A DNA stretch of 64,000 nt, from the NCBI RefSeq assembly GCF_001704275.1, contig NZ_CP011533.1, positions 2,666,001-2,730,000 on the forward strand, read 5' to 3'. The notes beneath the pieces are model-generated. The model ran no database searches and was not told the origin of the DNA. It was given only the letters and a program-made list of their open reading frames with translations. Below are positions 43,082 to 54,548 of this stretch, in pieces. Each line of letters begins with the position of its first letter. The stretch's first letter is position 1. The stretch is from Streptomyces noursei ATCC 11455. GTDB lineage: Bacteria; Actinomycetota; Actinomycetes; Streptomycetales; Streptomycetaceae. A program made the translations under genes and the position numbers.

Positions 43082-44515
43082 TCAGGAAGCGCGGTGGAAC
43101 TTGGTGACCGAACTGTCCTTGGCGACCTCGTCCGCGTATTGCTGCGCCTTCTTGATCCAGTCGGCCGCCTTGAGCTCACCGGTGAGCAGCTGGCTGGTGA
43201 GACCGCCGAGCTTTTCGTCGGTCAGCTTCGGGTACCACTCCTGGAGTTGGATCATCAGGAGGTTCTTGCCGCCCTCCTTGACGGCCTTGGCGGCGGACGC
43301 CAGGCCGGGCGAGAGCTGCATTCCGTCGGTGGCGCCCTGGACGGCGGTGAGCGACTTGACCTTGGTGGCGAAATTCTGCGCGTGCTTCTTGGAGACCAGG
43401 ATCCGCAGCAGTTCCATTCCGCCGAGCGGGTTCTTGCCGCCCTTGGCGACGATGAACGGCTCGCTGGGTTCGGCGCGCAGGGTGCCGTGCGGCATCTTGT
43501 CGTCGCTGCCGCCGTCGAAGAGCGCGCCGACGGCCATGTCGAAGTCGGCCGGGGTGGTGGGCGCGGCCTCGTTCTCCACCCAGGAGCCGTTGGGGATGAA
43601 GGCGGCCTTGCCGCGGGTCCAGGCGGTCTGCGACTGGATGTGCGTCAGGCCCTGGCTGCCCTCCAGGAAGTAGCCCTTGGCGGCCAGTTCCTCGTAGTGC
43701 CCGACGACCTGCTTGACGGCGTCGTTGGAGGTCCAGGCGCCCGGCTCCAGGTTGTCGATGGCGATCCACTTGTCCAGGCCGCCGATCTTGGCGATCTGTG
43801 CGAACAAGTTGAAGTGGACGTAGTACGGGTACTTCCCCGGATACGTCCAGGGGGCGATCCCGGCCTTCTTGATCTCGGCACAGAGCTTGATCATGTCGTC
43901 GAAGGAGGTGGGATAGGACCAGCCCTTCTCCTTCAGCAGCTTGTGGGAATACCAGGTGCCGTACACCGTGAAGGCGTAGTAGAAGACGTCGAAGGTGTCC
44001 TTGTGCTTGCCCTTTTCGACGGTGCTCGGGTAGAGCGTGTCCCGGACCTTCTTCTTCGGGTCGTCCAGTGACGGGGCGTCGAGCAGCGCGGTGAGGTCCT
44101 GCAACTGCCCCTGCGCGGACAGCTTGTTCATATCCAGGTGATCGGCGCCGGAGTTGTCGATCAGGTCGGGCGGATTGCCGCCGGCGAAGCGCGGCTGGAG
44201 TTTGGGGCCGATCTGCTGGGTACCGGTGTGCTTGACCGTGACGCCGTAGGTCTTGTTGTAGTCGGCCTCGGCGTCCTTGGCGTACTGGTCGCCCAGACCG
44301 CCCTTGAAGATGAATGCCTCCAGCGGGGCGCCGTTCTTCACGCCGAGCGGATTCTTGGCGGAGGTCGTGCCCTTGTTCTTGATGCCGTCGTCCGAGCCGC
44401 CGCCGCCCCCGGTGGCGCAGGAGGTCAGGGTGCCCATGGCCGGTACCGCGAGAATTCCCAGGGCCGCGGCCCGCTTGACCAGATCGCGACGGCCTACTTC
44501 TGAGGTGGATCCCAT
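43082..44515 (-). CDS. ngcE: Sugar-binding lipoprotein NgcE (GlcNAc/chitobiose)
   Basis: 477 residues. A twin-arginine-like start (RRDLVKRAA) precedes a lipobox (LTSCATGG). The mature part is a CUT1 binding protein of NgcE type (FIFKGGLGDQYAKDAEADYN, QPRFAGGNPPDLIDNSGADH, WTRGKAAFIPNGSWVENE). NgcE binds N-acetylglucosamine and chitobiose in S. olivaceoviridis. The first gene of ngcEFG. The ATG at 44515 follows GAGGAC. Upstream at 44702-44717 is a dre-like site. Confidence 0.93.
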   Translation of the reverse strand: MGSTSEVGRRDLVKRAAALGILAVPAMGTLTSCATGGGGGSDDGIKNKGTTSAKNPLGVKNGAPLEAFIFKGGLGDQYAKDAEADYNKTYGVTVKHTGTQQIGPKLQPRFAGGNPPDLIDNSGADHLDMNKLSAQGQLQDLTALLDAPSLDDPKKKVRDTLYPSTVEKGKHKDTFDVFYYAFTVYGTWYSHKLLKEKGWSYPTSFDDMIKLCAEIKKAGIAPWTYPGKYPYYVHFNLFAQIAKIGGLDKWIAIDNLEPGAWTSNDAVKQVVGHYEELAAKGYFLEGSQGLTHIQSQTAWTRGKAAFIPNGSWVENEAAPTTPADFDMAVGALFDGGSDDKMPHGTLRAEPSEPFIVAKGGKNPLGGMELLRILVSKKHAQNFATKVKSLTAVQGATDGMQLSPGLASAAKAVKEGGKNLLMIQLQEWYPKLTDEKLGGLTSQLLTGELKAADWIKKAQQYADEVAKDSSVTKFHRAS

Positions 44516-44701
44516 GCTCAAGTCCTCGCCTTCTTCAGGACTCAGGCGGTGTACCGGAGCCACCCCGGCACCGCGGGTCAGATGAAGCTGAGTTGTACGG
44601 GATGTGCACCGGGCGAGCTAGGGATATGCGGGGGATTTCGTCCGTCCCCGCTTTCCCCCCGGATTCCGGCCTGGCGGTCGTACGGCCGGTTTCGGACGCC
44701 G

Positions 44702-44717
44702 ATAGGTATAGTCCACT
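44702..44717. promoter_or_regulatory. Candidate DasR-responsive element (dre) upstream of ngcE
   Basis: ATAGGTATAGTCCACT; 12 of 16 positions agree with the DasR consensus ACTGGTCTAGACCACT, including GGT-N-TAG-N-CCACT. It lies 187 nt upstream of the ngcE start. DasR controls N-acetylglucosamine uptake in Streptomyces. Confidence 0.5.
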
Positions 44718-45047
44718 TCCGGCCGAACGGGCAAGATCGGATACCGGGTTGGTCGGGAGTCTTTCCCTAGTTGAGACCTCCCCGGTATGCGCCTTCGGCA
44801 GCCCTCCTCGGAGGCGCGGCCGGGAGCGCACGACCGGGGACGCTCGGCCGAGGTGCGACGTCGGCGGTTCCCGTGGTCGGGGCCTCCCCTGCTCGAACGG
44901 AGTGGAGAGCTTGGGGAACGGCGCCCGTACCGGGCGGCGGCCGGAGCCGGTGCGCGCACCGGACTTCGCGACACGGCCGGCGCCGCCCCGGCGCACCCTT
45001 GACACCCATACCCCCGGGCACCTTACTTATCTCCTGCACTACGCAAC

Positions 45048-45061
45048 TGACAACGATGTCA
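45048..45061. promoter_or_regulatory. Candidate LacI-family operator upstream of GH92
   Basis: TGACA-ACGA-TGTCA, a perfect 5-4-5 palindrome just 20 nt upstream of the GH92 GTG. The TGACA/TGTCA arms with a central CG resemble LacI-family sugar operators; no LacI gene is in the window. Confidence 0.6.
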
Positions 45062-45081
45062 ATCCCGTTGAGAGGGCTCGC

Positions 45082-48000
45082 GTGCGGCACAGACACCGGC
45101 AGCACAGACACCGGCACGGTCCACTGCGGAGAATCGCCCGTCCCGCCGCCCTCGTGGCGGCCGCCCTGCTCGTCGTCTCCGCCCCGGGCGCAACCGGCGC
45201 GGCCCAGGCAGCCCCGCCCCAACCGCCGGGTACCGCGGCGGAGTTCCGCTCCTCCTTCGAACCCGGCCAGCCGGCCCCGGACTGGACCGACACCGTCGAG
45301 ACCGGCCCGGACGGCCGGCCGAGGACCTCCGGCGTCGCCCCCTCCTCCGGTGCGAACACCGGCTCCACCGGAGCAGCTGACGCCACGCCCCCGCACAGCG
45401 GGCCCGGCATGAGCACCGCCCCCGGCACCGGCCCCGCCGACTCCCCCACCGCCAAGGCGCACGCCGGATTCACCGGCGGCCACGCCCTGCGCTACGCCGG
45501 CATCCACACCGCCGCCGGCCGGGCCTACTCGTACAACAAGCTGTTCGCGGTGCACCTCCCGGTCACCCCCGCCACCACGCTCTCGTACAAGCTCTTCCCG
45601 GAGCTGGCGGAGACCGATCTCGACTACCCCGCCACCCACGTCGCGGTCGATCTGGCCTTCACCGACGGCACGTACCTGAGCGAGCTGGCCGCGACCGACC
45701 AGTACGGGGCCCCGCTGACCCCGCAGGGCCAGGCCGCCGCCAAGACGCTCTACGTCAACCAGTGGAACAACCGGGAGTCGCGGATCGGCGCCGTCGCCGC
45801 CGGGAAGACCATCGCCCGCGTCCTGCTCGGCTACGACGCGCCCCGGGCCCCGCGCACCGCGCCCGCCTTCCGCGGCTGGCTCGACGACCTCGTCATCGCC
45901 CCCAAGGCCCCGGAGAAGCCGCTCGGTCACCCCTCCGACTACGCGGTCACCACCCGCGGCACCCTCTCCAGCGGCGGCTTCTCGCGCGGCAACACCTTCC
46001 CCGCGACCGCGCTGCCGGGCGGCTTCACCTTCTGGACGCCGGTGACCAACGCCGGCTCCACCGACTGGCTCTACGAGTACGCGCGGAAGAACAACGCCGA
46101 CAACCTCCCCACTCTCCAGGCGTTCGGCGCCAGTCACGAGCCGAGCCCCTGGATGGGCGACCGGCAGACCTTCCAGGTCATGCCGTCCCTCGCGGCCGGC
46201 ACCCCGGACGCCTCGCGCACCGGGCGCGCGCTGCCCTTCCACCACGAGCGGGAGACCGCGCGGCCGTACCAGTACGCGGTGACCTTCGACAACGGCCTGC
46301 GCACCGAGATCGCGCCGACCGACCACGCCGCGGCGATGCGGTTCACCTTCCCCGGCACCGACGCCAACCTGATCTTCGACAACGTCAACGACAAGGGCGG
46401 TCTGACCCTGGACCGCGCGCACGGCGTCGTCTCCGGCTACTCCGACGTCCGCAGCGGCCTCTCGGTCGGCGCCACCCGGCTGTTCGTCTACGGCGTGGTG
46501 GACGCACCGGTCACCGCGAGCGGACCGCTACCGGGCGGCGGGGGCAAGGACGTCACCGGCTATCTGCGGCTGCGGCCGGGCGCCGACCGCACGGTGACGC
46601 TGCGGTTGGCCACCTCGCTGATCGGCGTCGAGCAGGCGAAGGCCAACCTCGCCCGGGAGATCCCCGACGGCACCTCCTTCGCCACCGTCCGGGACCGCGC
46701 CCGCGCGCAGTGGGACGCACTGCTGGGCCGCGTCGAGGTCGAGGGCGCCACCCGCGACCAGCTGACCACCCTCTACTCCAGCCTCTACCGGCTCTACCTC
46801 TACCCCAACTCCGGCTCCGAGCAGGTCGGTTCGCGGGTCCGCTACGCCAGCCCGTTCTCCCCGCCGGTCGGCCCGGACACCGCCACGCGCACCGGCGCGA
46901 AGATCGTCGATGGTGCGGTGTACGTCAACAACGGCTTCTGGGACACCTATCGCACGACCTGGCCGGCCTACGCGCTGCTCAGCCCCGGCCGGGCCGGCAA
47001 GATGGCGGACGGGTTCGTCCAGCAGTACAAGGACGGCGGCTGGATCTCCCGCTGGTCCTCGCCCGGTTACGCGGACCTGATGACCGGGACCAGTTCGGAC
47101 GTCGCGTTCGCCGACGCCTACGTCAAGGGCGTGCGGTTCGACGCCGAGGCGGCCTACGACGCGGCGGTGAAGAACGCCACGGTCGCCCCGCCGTCCGCCG
47201 GCGTCGGCCGGAAGGGCATGGCGACCGCCCCGTTCCTGGGCTACACCAGCACCGACACCCGCGAAGGCGCGTCCTGGGCGCTGGAGGGCTACCTCAACGA
47301 CTTCGGCATCGCCCGGATGGGACAGGCCCTCTACGCCAAGACCCACAACCCCCGCTACAAGGAGGAGTCGGCGTACTTCCTGGGCCGGGCCCGGAACTAC
47401 GTGCGCCTCTTCGACGACCGCACCGGCTTCTTCCAGGGGAAAGACGCCCGGGGCGGCTGGCGGCTGCCGCCGGACCGCTTCGACCCCCGCGTCTGGGGCT
47501 ACGACTACACCGAGACCAACGCCTGGACCTTCGCCTTCGCCGCCCCGCAGGACACCCGCGGACTGGCCAACCTCTACGGCGGCCGGGCCGGCCTGGCGAA
47601 GAAGCTGGACGCCTACTTCAGCACCCCGGAGACCGCCGCGAAGCGGTTCGCCGGCTCCTACGGCGACGTCATCCACGAGATGACCGAGGCCCGCGACGTG
47701 CGGATGGGGATGTACGGGCACAGCAACCAGCCCTCGCACCACATCGCTTACCTCTACGACGCGGCCGGGCAGCCGTACAAGACCCAGGAGAAGGTCCGCG
47801 AGGTGCTCTCCCGGCTCTACCTCGGCAGCGAGATCGGCCAGGGATACCCAGGCGACGAGGACAACGGCGAGATGTCCGCGTGGTACGTCTTCAGCGCCCT
47901 GGGCTTCTACCCGCTGGTGATGGGCCAGGGCGAGTACGCGGTGGGCTCACCGCTGTTCACCAAGGCCACCGTCCACCTGGAGAACGGCCGGGACCTGGTC

Positions 48001-48579
48001 GTCAACGCGCCCCGGAACAGCGCCCGGAACGTCTATGTGCAGGGCCTCCGGGTGAACGGGAAGCCGTGGAACTCCACCGCCCTGCCGCACGCGCTGCTCG
48101 CCCGCGGCGGGACCCTGGACTTCGCCATGGGCCCCCGCCCCTCCCGCTGGGCCACCGGCCCGGACGCCGCGCCCACCTCGATCACCGGGGACGACAAGGT
48201 GCCCGCGCCGCCCACCGATCTGACCGTCCCGGACGGCGGCCCGCTGACCGACGACACGTCCGACACCGCCGCCACGGTCTCCCGCGCGACCTTCGCCGTC
48301 CCCGCCGGCGCCACCGTCTCCTCGTACACCCTCACCTCCGCCACCGCCGCGAAGGCCCCCGGGGAATGGTTCCTGGAGGGCTCCGACGACGGCGAGCACT
48401 GGGTCCCCCTGGACCACCGGAGCGGCCAGCGCTTCACCTGGGACCACCAGACCCGCCCCTTCGCCCTGCCCACCCCCAGCGCCTACCGCCACTACCGCCT
48501 CACCCTGCCCCACCCGGCCACCCTCGCCGAGACGGAACTTCTGGGGGGAGGCGCCCGAGTCGGGGCGTCGCGGCCCTGA
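45082..48579 (+). CDS. Secreted glycoside hydrolase family 92 alpha-1,2-mannosidase
   Basis: 1165 residues. A His/Arg-rich start and hydrophobic signal (PAALVAAALLVVSAPGA) direct secretion. A jelly-roll region (about 55-270) precedes the GH92 N-domain (SGGFSRGNTFPATALPGGF) and the (alpha/alpha)6 domain with GH92 signatures FWDTYRTTWPAYALL, DYTETNAWTF, GMYGHSNQPSHHIAYLY and GDEDNGEMSAWYVFSALG, which hold the calcium and acid/base residues. A C-terminal beta-sandwich (about 1060-1165) resembles F5/8-type carbohydrate-binding modules. It releases mannose from alpha-1,2-linked glycans. The GTG follows GAGAGGG; longer starts would place coding sequence over the operator-like palindrome. Confidence 0.92.
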   Translation: MRHRHRQHRHRHGPLRRIARPAALVAAALLVVSAPGATGAAQAAPPQPPGTAAEFRSSFEPGQPAPDWTDTVETGPDGRPRTSGVAPSSGANTGSTGAADATPPHSGPGMSTAPGTGPADSPTAKAHAGFTGGHALRYAGIHTAAGRAYSYNKLFAVHLPVTPATTLSYKLFPELAETDLDYPATHVAVDLAFTDGTYLSELAATDQYGAPLTPQGQAAAKTLYVNQWNNRESRIGAVAAGKTIARVLLGYDAPRAPRTAPAFRGWLDDLVIAPKAPEKPLGHPSDYAVTTRGTLSSGGFSRGNTFPATALPGGFTFWTPVTNAGSTDWLYEYARKNNADNLPTLQAFGASHEPSPWMGDRQTFQVMPSLAAGTPDASRTGRALPFHHERETARPYQYAVTFDNGLRTEIAPTDHAAAMRFTFPGTDANLIFDNVNDKGGLTLDRAHGVVSGYSDVRSGLSVGATRLFVYGVVDAPVTASGPLPGGGGKDVTGYLRLRPGADRTVTLRLATSLIGVEQAKANLAREIPDGTSFATVRDRARAQWDALLGRVEVEGATRDQLTTLYSSLYRLYLYPNSGSEQVGSRVRYASPFSPPVGPDTATRTGAKIVDGAVYVNNGFWDTYRTTWPAYALLSPGRAGKMADGFVQQYKDGGWISRWSSPGYADLMTGTSSDVAFADAYVKGVRFDAEAAYDAAVKNATVAPPSAGVGRKGMATAPFLGYTSTDTREGASWALEGYLNDFGIARMGQALYAKTHNPRYKEESAYFLGRARNYVRLFDDRTGFFQGKDARGGWRLPPDRFDPRVWGYDYTETNAWTFAFAAPQDTRGLANLYGGRAGLAKKLDAYFSTPETAAKRFAGSYGDVIHEMTEARDVRMGMYGHSNQPSHHIAYLYDAAGQPYKTQEKVREVLSRLYLGSEIGQGYPGDEDNGEMSAWYVFSALGFYPLVMGQGEYAVGSPLFTKATVHLENGRDLVVNAPRNSARNVYVQGLRVNGKPWNSTALPHALLARGGTLDFAMGPRPSRWATGPDAAPTSITGDDKVPAPPTDLTVPDGGPLTDDTSDTAATVSRATFAVPAGATVSSYTLTSATAAKAPGEWFLEGSDDGEHWVPLDHRSGQRFTWDHQTRPFALPTPSAYRHYRLTLPHPATLAETELLGGGARVGASRP

Positions 48580-48914
48580 CGGGCACGGGACGGCCCCCGG
48601 ACGGCACGTGTTGGAAGGATCACAGGGCGGAACATCAGGGGCGGAGTCGGACAGACGGATCGGGGCCCGCCGCGCCGTGGAGTGTCGGACGCGCGTCCTC
48701 TCGCGCGTTTCGCGGGGTTCCTTCCACCGCTGCCGAATTGTCGCCCGGGGAAAAGGTTGTACGGCCGGAACGGGAGCTTCCGCGCCTGCCGCAGAAGTAG
48801 TTGACAGGTGAAGAAGCCGTGACAAGATCCTGAGCTCCGGACACCTTCGGCGCGCCCCACGGGGGCGCGCCGTCGTCGTACCGGATCCCATCGATCCCCA
48901 CCACGGAGAACTAC
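48580..48914. other. Intergenic region between GH92 and the propeller-protein gene
   Basis: No gene supported. It holds the GH92 3' region, a terminator-like hairpin at 48848-48872, and the promoter region of the next gene. No other repeat is evident. Confidence 0.5.
48848..48872. terminator. Hairpin upstream of the secreted propeller gene
   Basis: CGGCGCGCCCC (48848-48858) pairs with its inverse (48862-48872). It could end GH92 transcripts or form part of the next leader. Confidence 0.5.
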
Positions 48915-49871
48915 GTGGCAATACTCTCCGGCCGCAAGCGCGGACGTGCTCTGTCCCGTCTCGCCACCGCGGCCATCGCCGTCGCGCTCGCCGGCACCGC
49001 TGCCGGCACTTCCTACGCGGCGGACAACCCCGGCTCGGCTGCCCAGAACGCCGTGCAGGGCGCCCCGCAGGCGCCCACCAGCGCCCCGAAGGCGATCACC
49101 AGCGGCACCACCGGCTCGACCGGGAACGCGGCCAACCCGATCTTCACCCTCTTCGGTGTGGAGTCCACCGGCGCCACCTACGTCTACGACGTCGACGGCT
49201 CCGGCAAGTACACGGCGCGCCAGAAGGTCGACGACCTCGGCGACGTCCGCGCCAACCAGCAGGCGGTGGACAACGACGCCGACGGCATCGGCGACGGCGT
49301 CTGGCTCTGGGAGCCCGGCGGCGACCTGTACTTCAGCAACGACGCCACCCCGGACAGCGTCCGGATCGGCGGCGGCTGGAACACCTACGACAAGGTGCTC
49401 TCCCCGGGCAACCTGGGCGGCGCCAAGGAGTACGACATCATCGCCCGCGACCGTAGCGGCGTGCTGTGGCTGTACCTCGGCTACCCCGACGGCAGGGTCA
49501 CCGCGCGCACCAAGGTCGGCGCCGGCTGGCAGATCTACGACCAGATCGCCGGCAAGGGCGACCTGACCGGTGACGGCAAGCCCGACCTCATCGCCCGCGA
49601 GAAGGCCACCGGCGACCTGTACCTGTACAAGGGCACCGGCAACGCGAGCGCGCCGTTCGCGGCCCGCCAGAAGATCGGCACCGGCTGGGGCGGCTACAAC
49701 GCCCTGCTCTCCTCCGGCGACGTGAACCTCGACGGCAAGACCGACTTCATCGCGCGCGACGGCTCCGGCCGCCTCTACGCCTACTACGGCACCGGCAACG
49801 CCGCCAGCCCGTACCAGGCGCGCGTCCAGATCGGCACCGGCTGGAACATCTACACGAAGCTGTTCTCCTGA
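48915..49871 (+). CDS. Secreted FG-GAP/VCBS-type beta-propeller protein
   Basis: 318 residues. The signal peptide (LATAAIAVALAGTAAGTSYAA) ends near residue 36. A Thr/Pro/Gly linker is followed by repeated blade units of about 50 residues, each with GTGW-like and DLTGDGKPDLIARE or DVNLDGKTDFIARD motifs, the calcium-binding loop of FG-GAP repeats. No enzymatic motif is present. Such secreted propellers usually bind ligands or partners. The GTG at 48915 follows GGAGAA. It has its own promoter region and a strong terminator behind. Confidence 0.86.
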   Translation: MAILSGRKRGRALSRLATAAIAVALAGTAAGTSYAADNPGSAAQNAVQGAPQAPTSAPKAITSGTTGSTGNAANPIFTLFGVESTGATYVYDVDGSGKYTARQKVDDLGDVRANQQAVDNDADGIGDGVWLWEPGGDLYFSNDATPDSVRIGGGWNTYDKVLSPGNLGGAKEYDIIARDRSGVLWLYLGYPDGRVTARTKVGAGWQIYDQIAGKGDLTGDGKPDLIAREKATGDLYLYKGTGNASAPFAARQKIGTGWGGYNALLSSGDVNLDGKTDFIARDGSGRLYAYYGTGNAASPYQARVQIGTGWNIYTKLFS

Positions 49872-49952
49872 CCGGTGCGGCGGGACCGGCCGGCCCGTCC
49901 GGCCGGTCCCGCCGACCGCACTGCCGACCGCACTGCCGACGGCGTGCGACGC

Positions 49953-49988
49953 GAGGGCCGCACCCCCCTTCCGGGGAGTGCGGCCCTC
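49953..49988. terminator. Terminator after the propeller gene
   Basis: GAGGGCCGCAC (49953-49963) pairs with GTGCGGCCCTC (49978-49988), with inner C/G pairs. It also faces the convergent acnA stop at 50027. Confidence 0.8.
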
Positions 49989-50026
49989 TTCTGCCGTGCC
50001 GTACCGCCTACGTGCGGCCGTGCTGC

Positions 50027-52840
<2,814 letters not shown>

Positions 52841-52870
52841 TCACCCGGCCGCGGTACGCCTCCCGGCAGA

Positions 52871-52888
52871 TATCTCGATGTCGAGATA
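52871..52888. promoter_or_regulatory. 18-bp palindrome upstream of acnA (possible TamR site)
   Basis: TATCTCGATGTCGAGATA; 8-bp arms around TG, an exact palindrome. It is 130 nt upstream of acnA. MarR-family TamR controls aconitase in S. coelicolor; the identity of the site is from memory. Confidence 0.6.
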
Positions 52889-52924
52889 ACTCTAGTACAT
52901 CGCCGCTGCCTGGTCATGCCCTGC

Positions 52925-52958
52925 CGTCCTGACCGCTCTCATCCAATCGAGGCGTTTA
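52925..52958. repeat. Left 34-bp direct repeat flanking the accessory cassette
   Basis: Matches 55754-55787 at about 30 of 34 positions, same orientation; the core is CATCCAATCGAG or TCATCCAATCGAG. A third, inverted copy of the core is at 55634-55650. Confidence 0.65.
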
Positions 52959-53209
52959 CTCACCGAACCCAGTCGTTCCGCCTTCTGTCTCAGTGAACCT
53001 AGTCGGGCGGGTGATCGCACTGGGGGTGCTGGGTGGCCGTACCGGCTGGGGCGGATCTTGCGAAGCCGTACGTCGAGGTGTCGTACGTGGACGCTGTACG
53101 CGAGCGACGACGGCGCCCGCTACTGGACTGAACCGTCCCGGGGCGGTCAACGGACTGCCCCGGGACCGCTGAAAGCCCAGCGGAGGGGCACTGAACGCGA
53201 TCGGGTGCG
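52959..53209. repeat. Repeat-bearing region left of the serine hydrolase
   Basis: No gene supported. Includes GAACCCAGTCGTTC (52965-52978), the exact inverse of GAACGACTGGGTTC at 55607-55620, and a degenerate copy GAACCTAGTCG at 52995-53005. With 52742-52924 it fills the gap between acnA and the serine hydrolase. Confidence 0.5.
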
Positions 53210-54283
53210 TCAGCGAGTTTCGGCGGGGAGAAATTCCGCTTCCAGCACCTTGAAGAAGGCGGCGAGCGGGTTGACCCAGTCGCCGTTCACGTTGCAGACG
53301 ACCAGGCGCTTGCCGTCGCGGTTGCCCATCACGTATGTCCAGGAGCCGTTGAGTGCGCCACCGCCGCCGAAGACGGTGACGCCGTTGGGCAAGGTCTGCT
53401 CGAAGGTGCCCATGCCGTACCGGGTGTCGGGGATCCAGCCCGCGCCTTCGGTCGGGACGGTGGCCCACATCTCGGCCTGCAGGGCGGGCGAGAAGAGTTC
53501 GCCGCCGAGCAGGGCGCTGAAGAAGCGACCGAGGTCGCCGGTGGTGGAGACCATGCCGCCGGCGGCCCAGCCCAGCGACGCGTCCCATTCGGTCACGTCG
53601 TAGACCTTGGCGTCGGGGTCGCCGGCCGGCAGCTTCGTGTACAGCCGGGGGTGTGGCCCGCTGATGGTGGTCTCGGAGCCGGCGAGATAGGTCCCCATCA
53701 GGCCGAGCGGGCGGAGGATCAGCCGGGAGAGTTCCTCGGCGAAGCTGCAGCCGGCGGCCCGCTCGATGATCAGACCGAGGAGCATGTAGTTGGCGTTGGA
53801 GTAGCGGAAGGCGGTGCCCGGCGCGAAGTAGGGCGGGTACTTCATGGCGATCTGTATCAGCTGCTCGGGGGTCCACTTGTCGAAGCGGTGGGTGAGGTAC
53901 CCGGTGGTGACGTAGCGGTCCATCATGTCCGGGTCGTCGAAGGCGTAGTTGACGATGCCGCTGGTCTGCTGCAGCAGGTGCCTGACGGTGATGACGCTGC
54001 CGTCGTTGCCATTTCCCCGGACCAGACCGGGCAGCCACTGTTCCACGGTGTCGTCCAGACGCAGCCGACGTTCGTCCACGAGCTTGAAGGCCACGGTGGC
54101 GGTGAACGCCTTGGTGAGGCTGCCGATGTGGAACTGCTCACCCTGGGTGCGTGGGCGCCCGGTCTCGATGTCGGCCACCCCGGCCGTGCCGAACCAGCTT
54201 CGGTCACCGTCGCGGATCTCGGCGACGATGCCGGGCAGGCCCTCGGCGACTACCTGCTCAAGAGCGTCCTGGGTCTTGTTCAT
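53210..54283 (-). CDS. Serine hydrolase of the beta-lactamase (class C/DD-peptidase) family
   Basis: 357 residues without a signal peptide, so probably cytoplasmic or exported by another route. SxxK is Ser55-Leu-Thr-Lys58 (HIGSLTKAF); YSN is Tyr161-Ser162-Asn163 (FRYSNANY). The third active-site element, usually HxG or KTG, appears as VFGGGGALNG without His or Lys, an unusual feature. An esterase or peptidase activity is more likely than drug resistance. The ATG follows GAGAGG. It is divergent from the two-HTH regulator, with inverted repeats between them, and may be its target. Confidence 0.85.
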   Translation of the reverse strand: MNKTQDALEQVVAEGLPGIVAEIRDGDRSWFGTAGVADIETGRPRTQGEQFHIGSLTKAFTATVAFKLVDERRLRLDDTVEQWLPGLVRGNGNDGSVITVRHLLQQTSGIVNYAFDDPDMMDRYVTTGYLTHRFDKWTPEQLIQIAMKYPPYFAPGTAFRYSNANYMLLGLIIERAAGCSFAEELSRLILRPLGLMGTYLAGSETTISGPHPRLYTKLPAGDPDAKVYDVTEWDASLGWAAGGMVSTTGDLGRFFSALLGGELFSPALQAEMWATVPTEGAGWIPDTRYGMGTFEQTLPNGVTVFGGGGALNGSWTYVMGNRDGKRLVVCNVNGDWVNPLAAFFKVLEAEFLPAETR

Positions 54284-54360
54284 AACGTTGTTCCTCTCAG
54301 GTTCGTGAGGCGGTGTCAGCTGCCTCGCAATCGGCGTTCGGTACGCACTGAAAGCTATGT

Positions 54361-54457
54361 TGCATTCAATGTTCAGTCAATCAACGCATCGGCGATGTCT
54401 CGCATTTGTGCAGGTGAAAAGCGTGCAATCGTTGCAACGACCTTGACGTTGAATGCA
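54361..54457. promoter_or_regulatory. Inverted repeats in the serine hydrolase/regulator divergent promoter
   Basis: TGCATTCAA (54361-54369) and its exact inverse TTGAATGCA (54449-54457). The region is the most AT-rich part of the neighbourhood and contains extra GTTGCAA-type motifs. Candidate operator of the regulator at 54549. Confidence 0.5.
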
Positions 54458-54548
54458 CTGCGGTTCATCGCTTGTTGCAATGAGATGGATATGAACGCAC
54501 ACTGACCGACGGACGGGAGCGAGACAGACCGAGACGGGGAGAACACCG

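Larger units (their letters stand above)
44516..45081. other. Divergent regulatory region between ngcE and the GH92 gene
   Basis: No gene supported in these 566 bp, though frames are open. It contains the ngcE promoter with a dre-like site (44702-44717) and the GH92 promoter with a LacI-type palindrome (45048-45061). TTGACA near 44999 may be the GH92 -35 element. Confidence 0.6.

Noticed and set aside
44593..45081. Longer N-terminus for the GH92 gene
   Set aside because: It would place coding sequence over the promoter and palindrome; the signal peptide and ribosome-binding site support the GTG at 45082.
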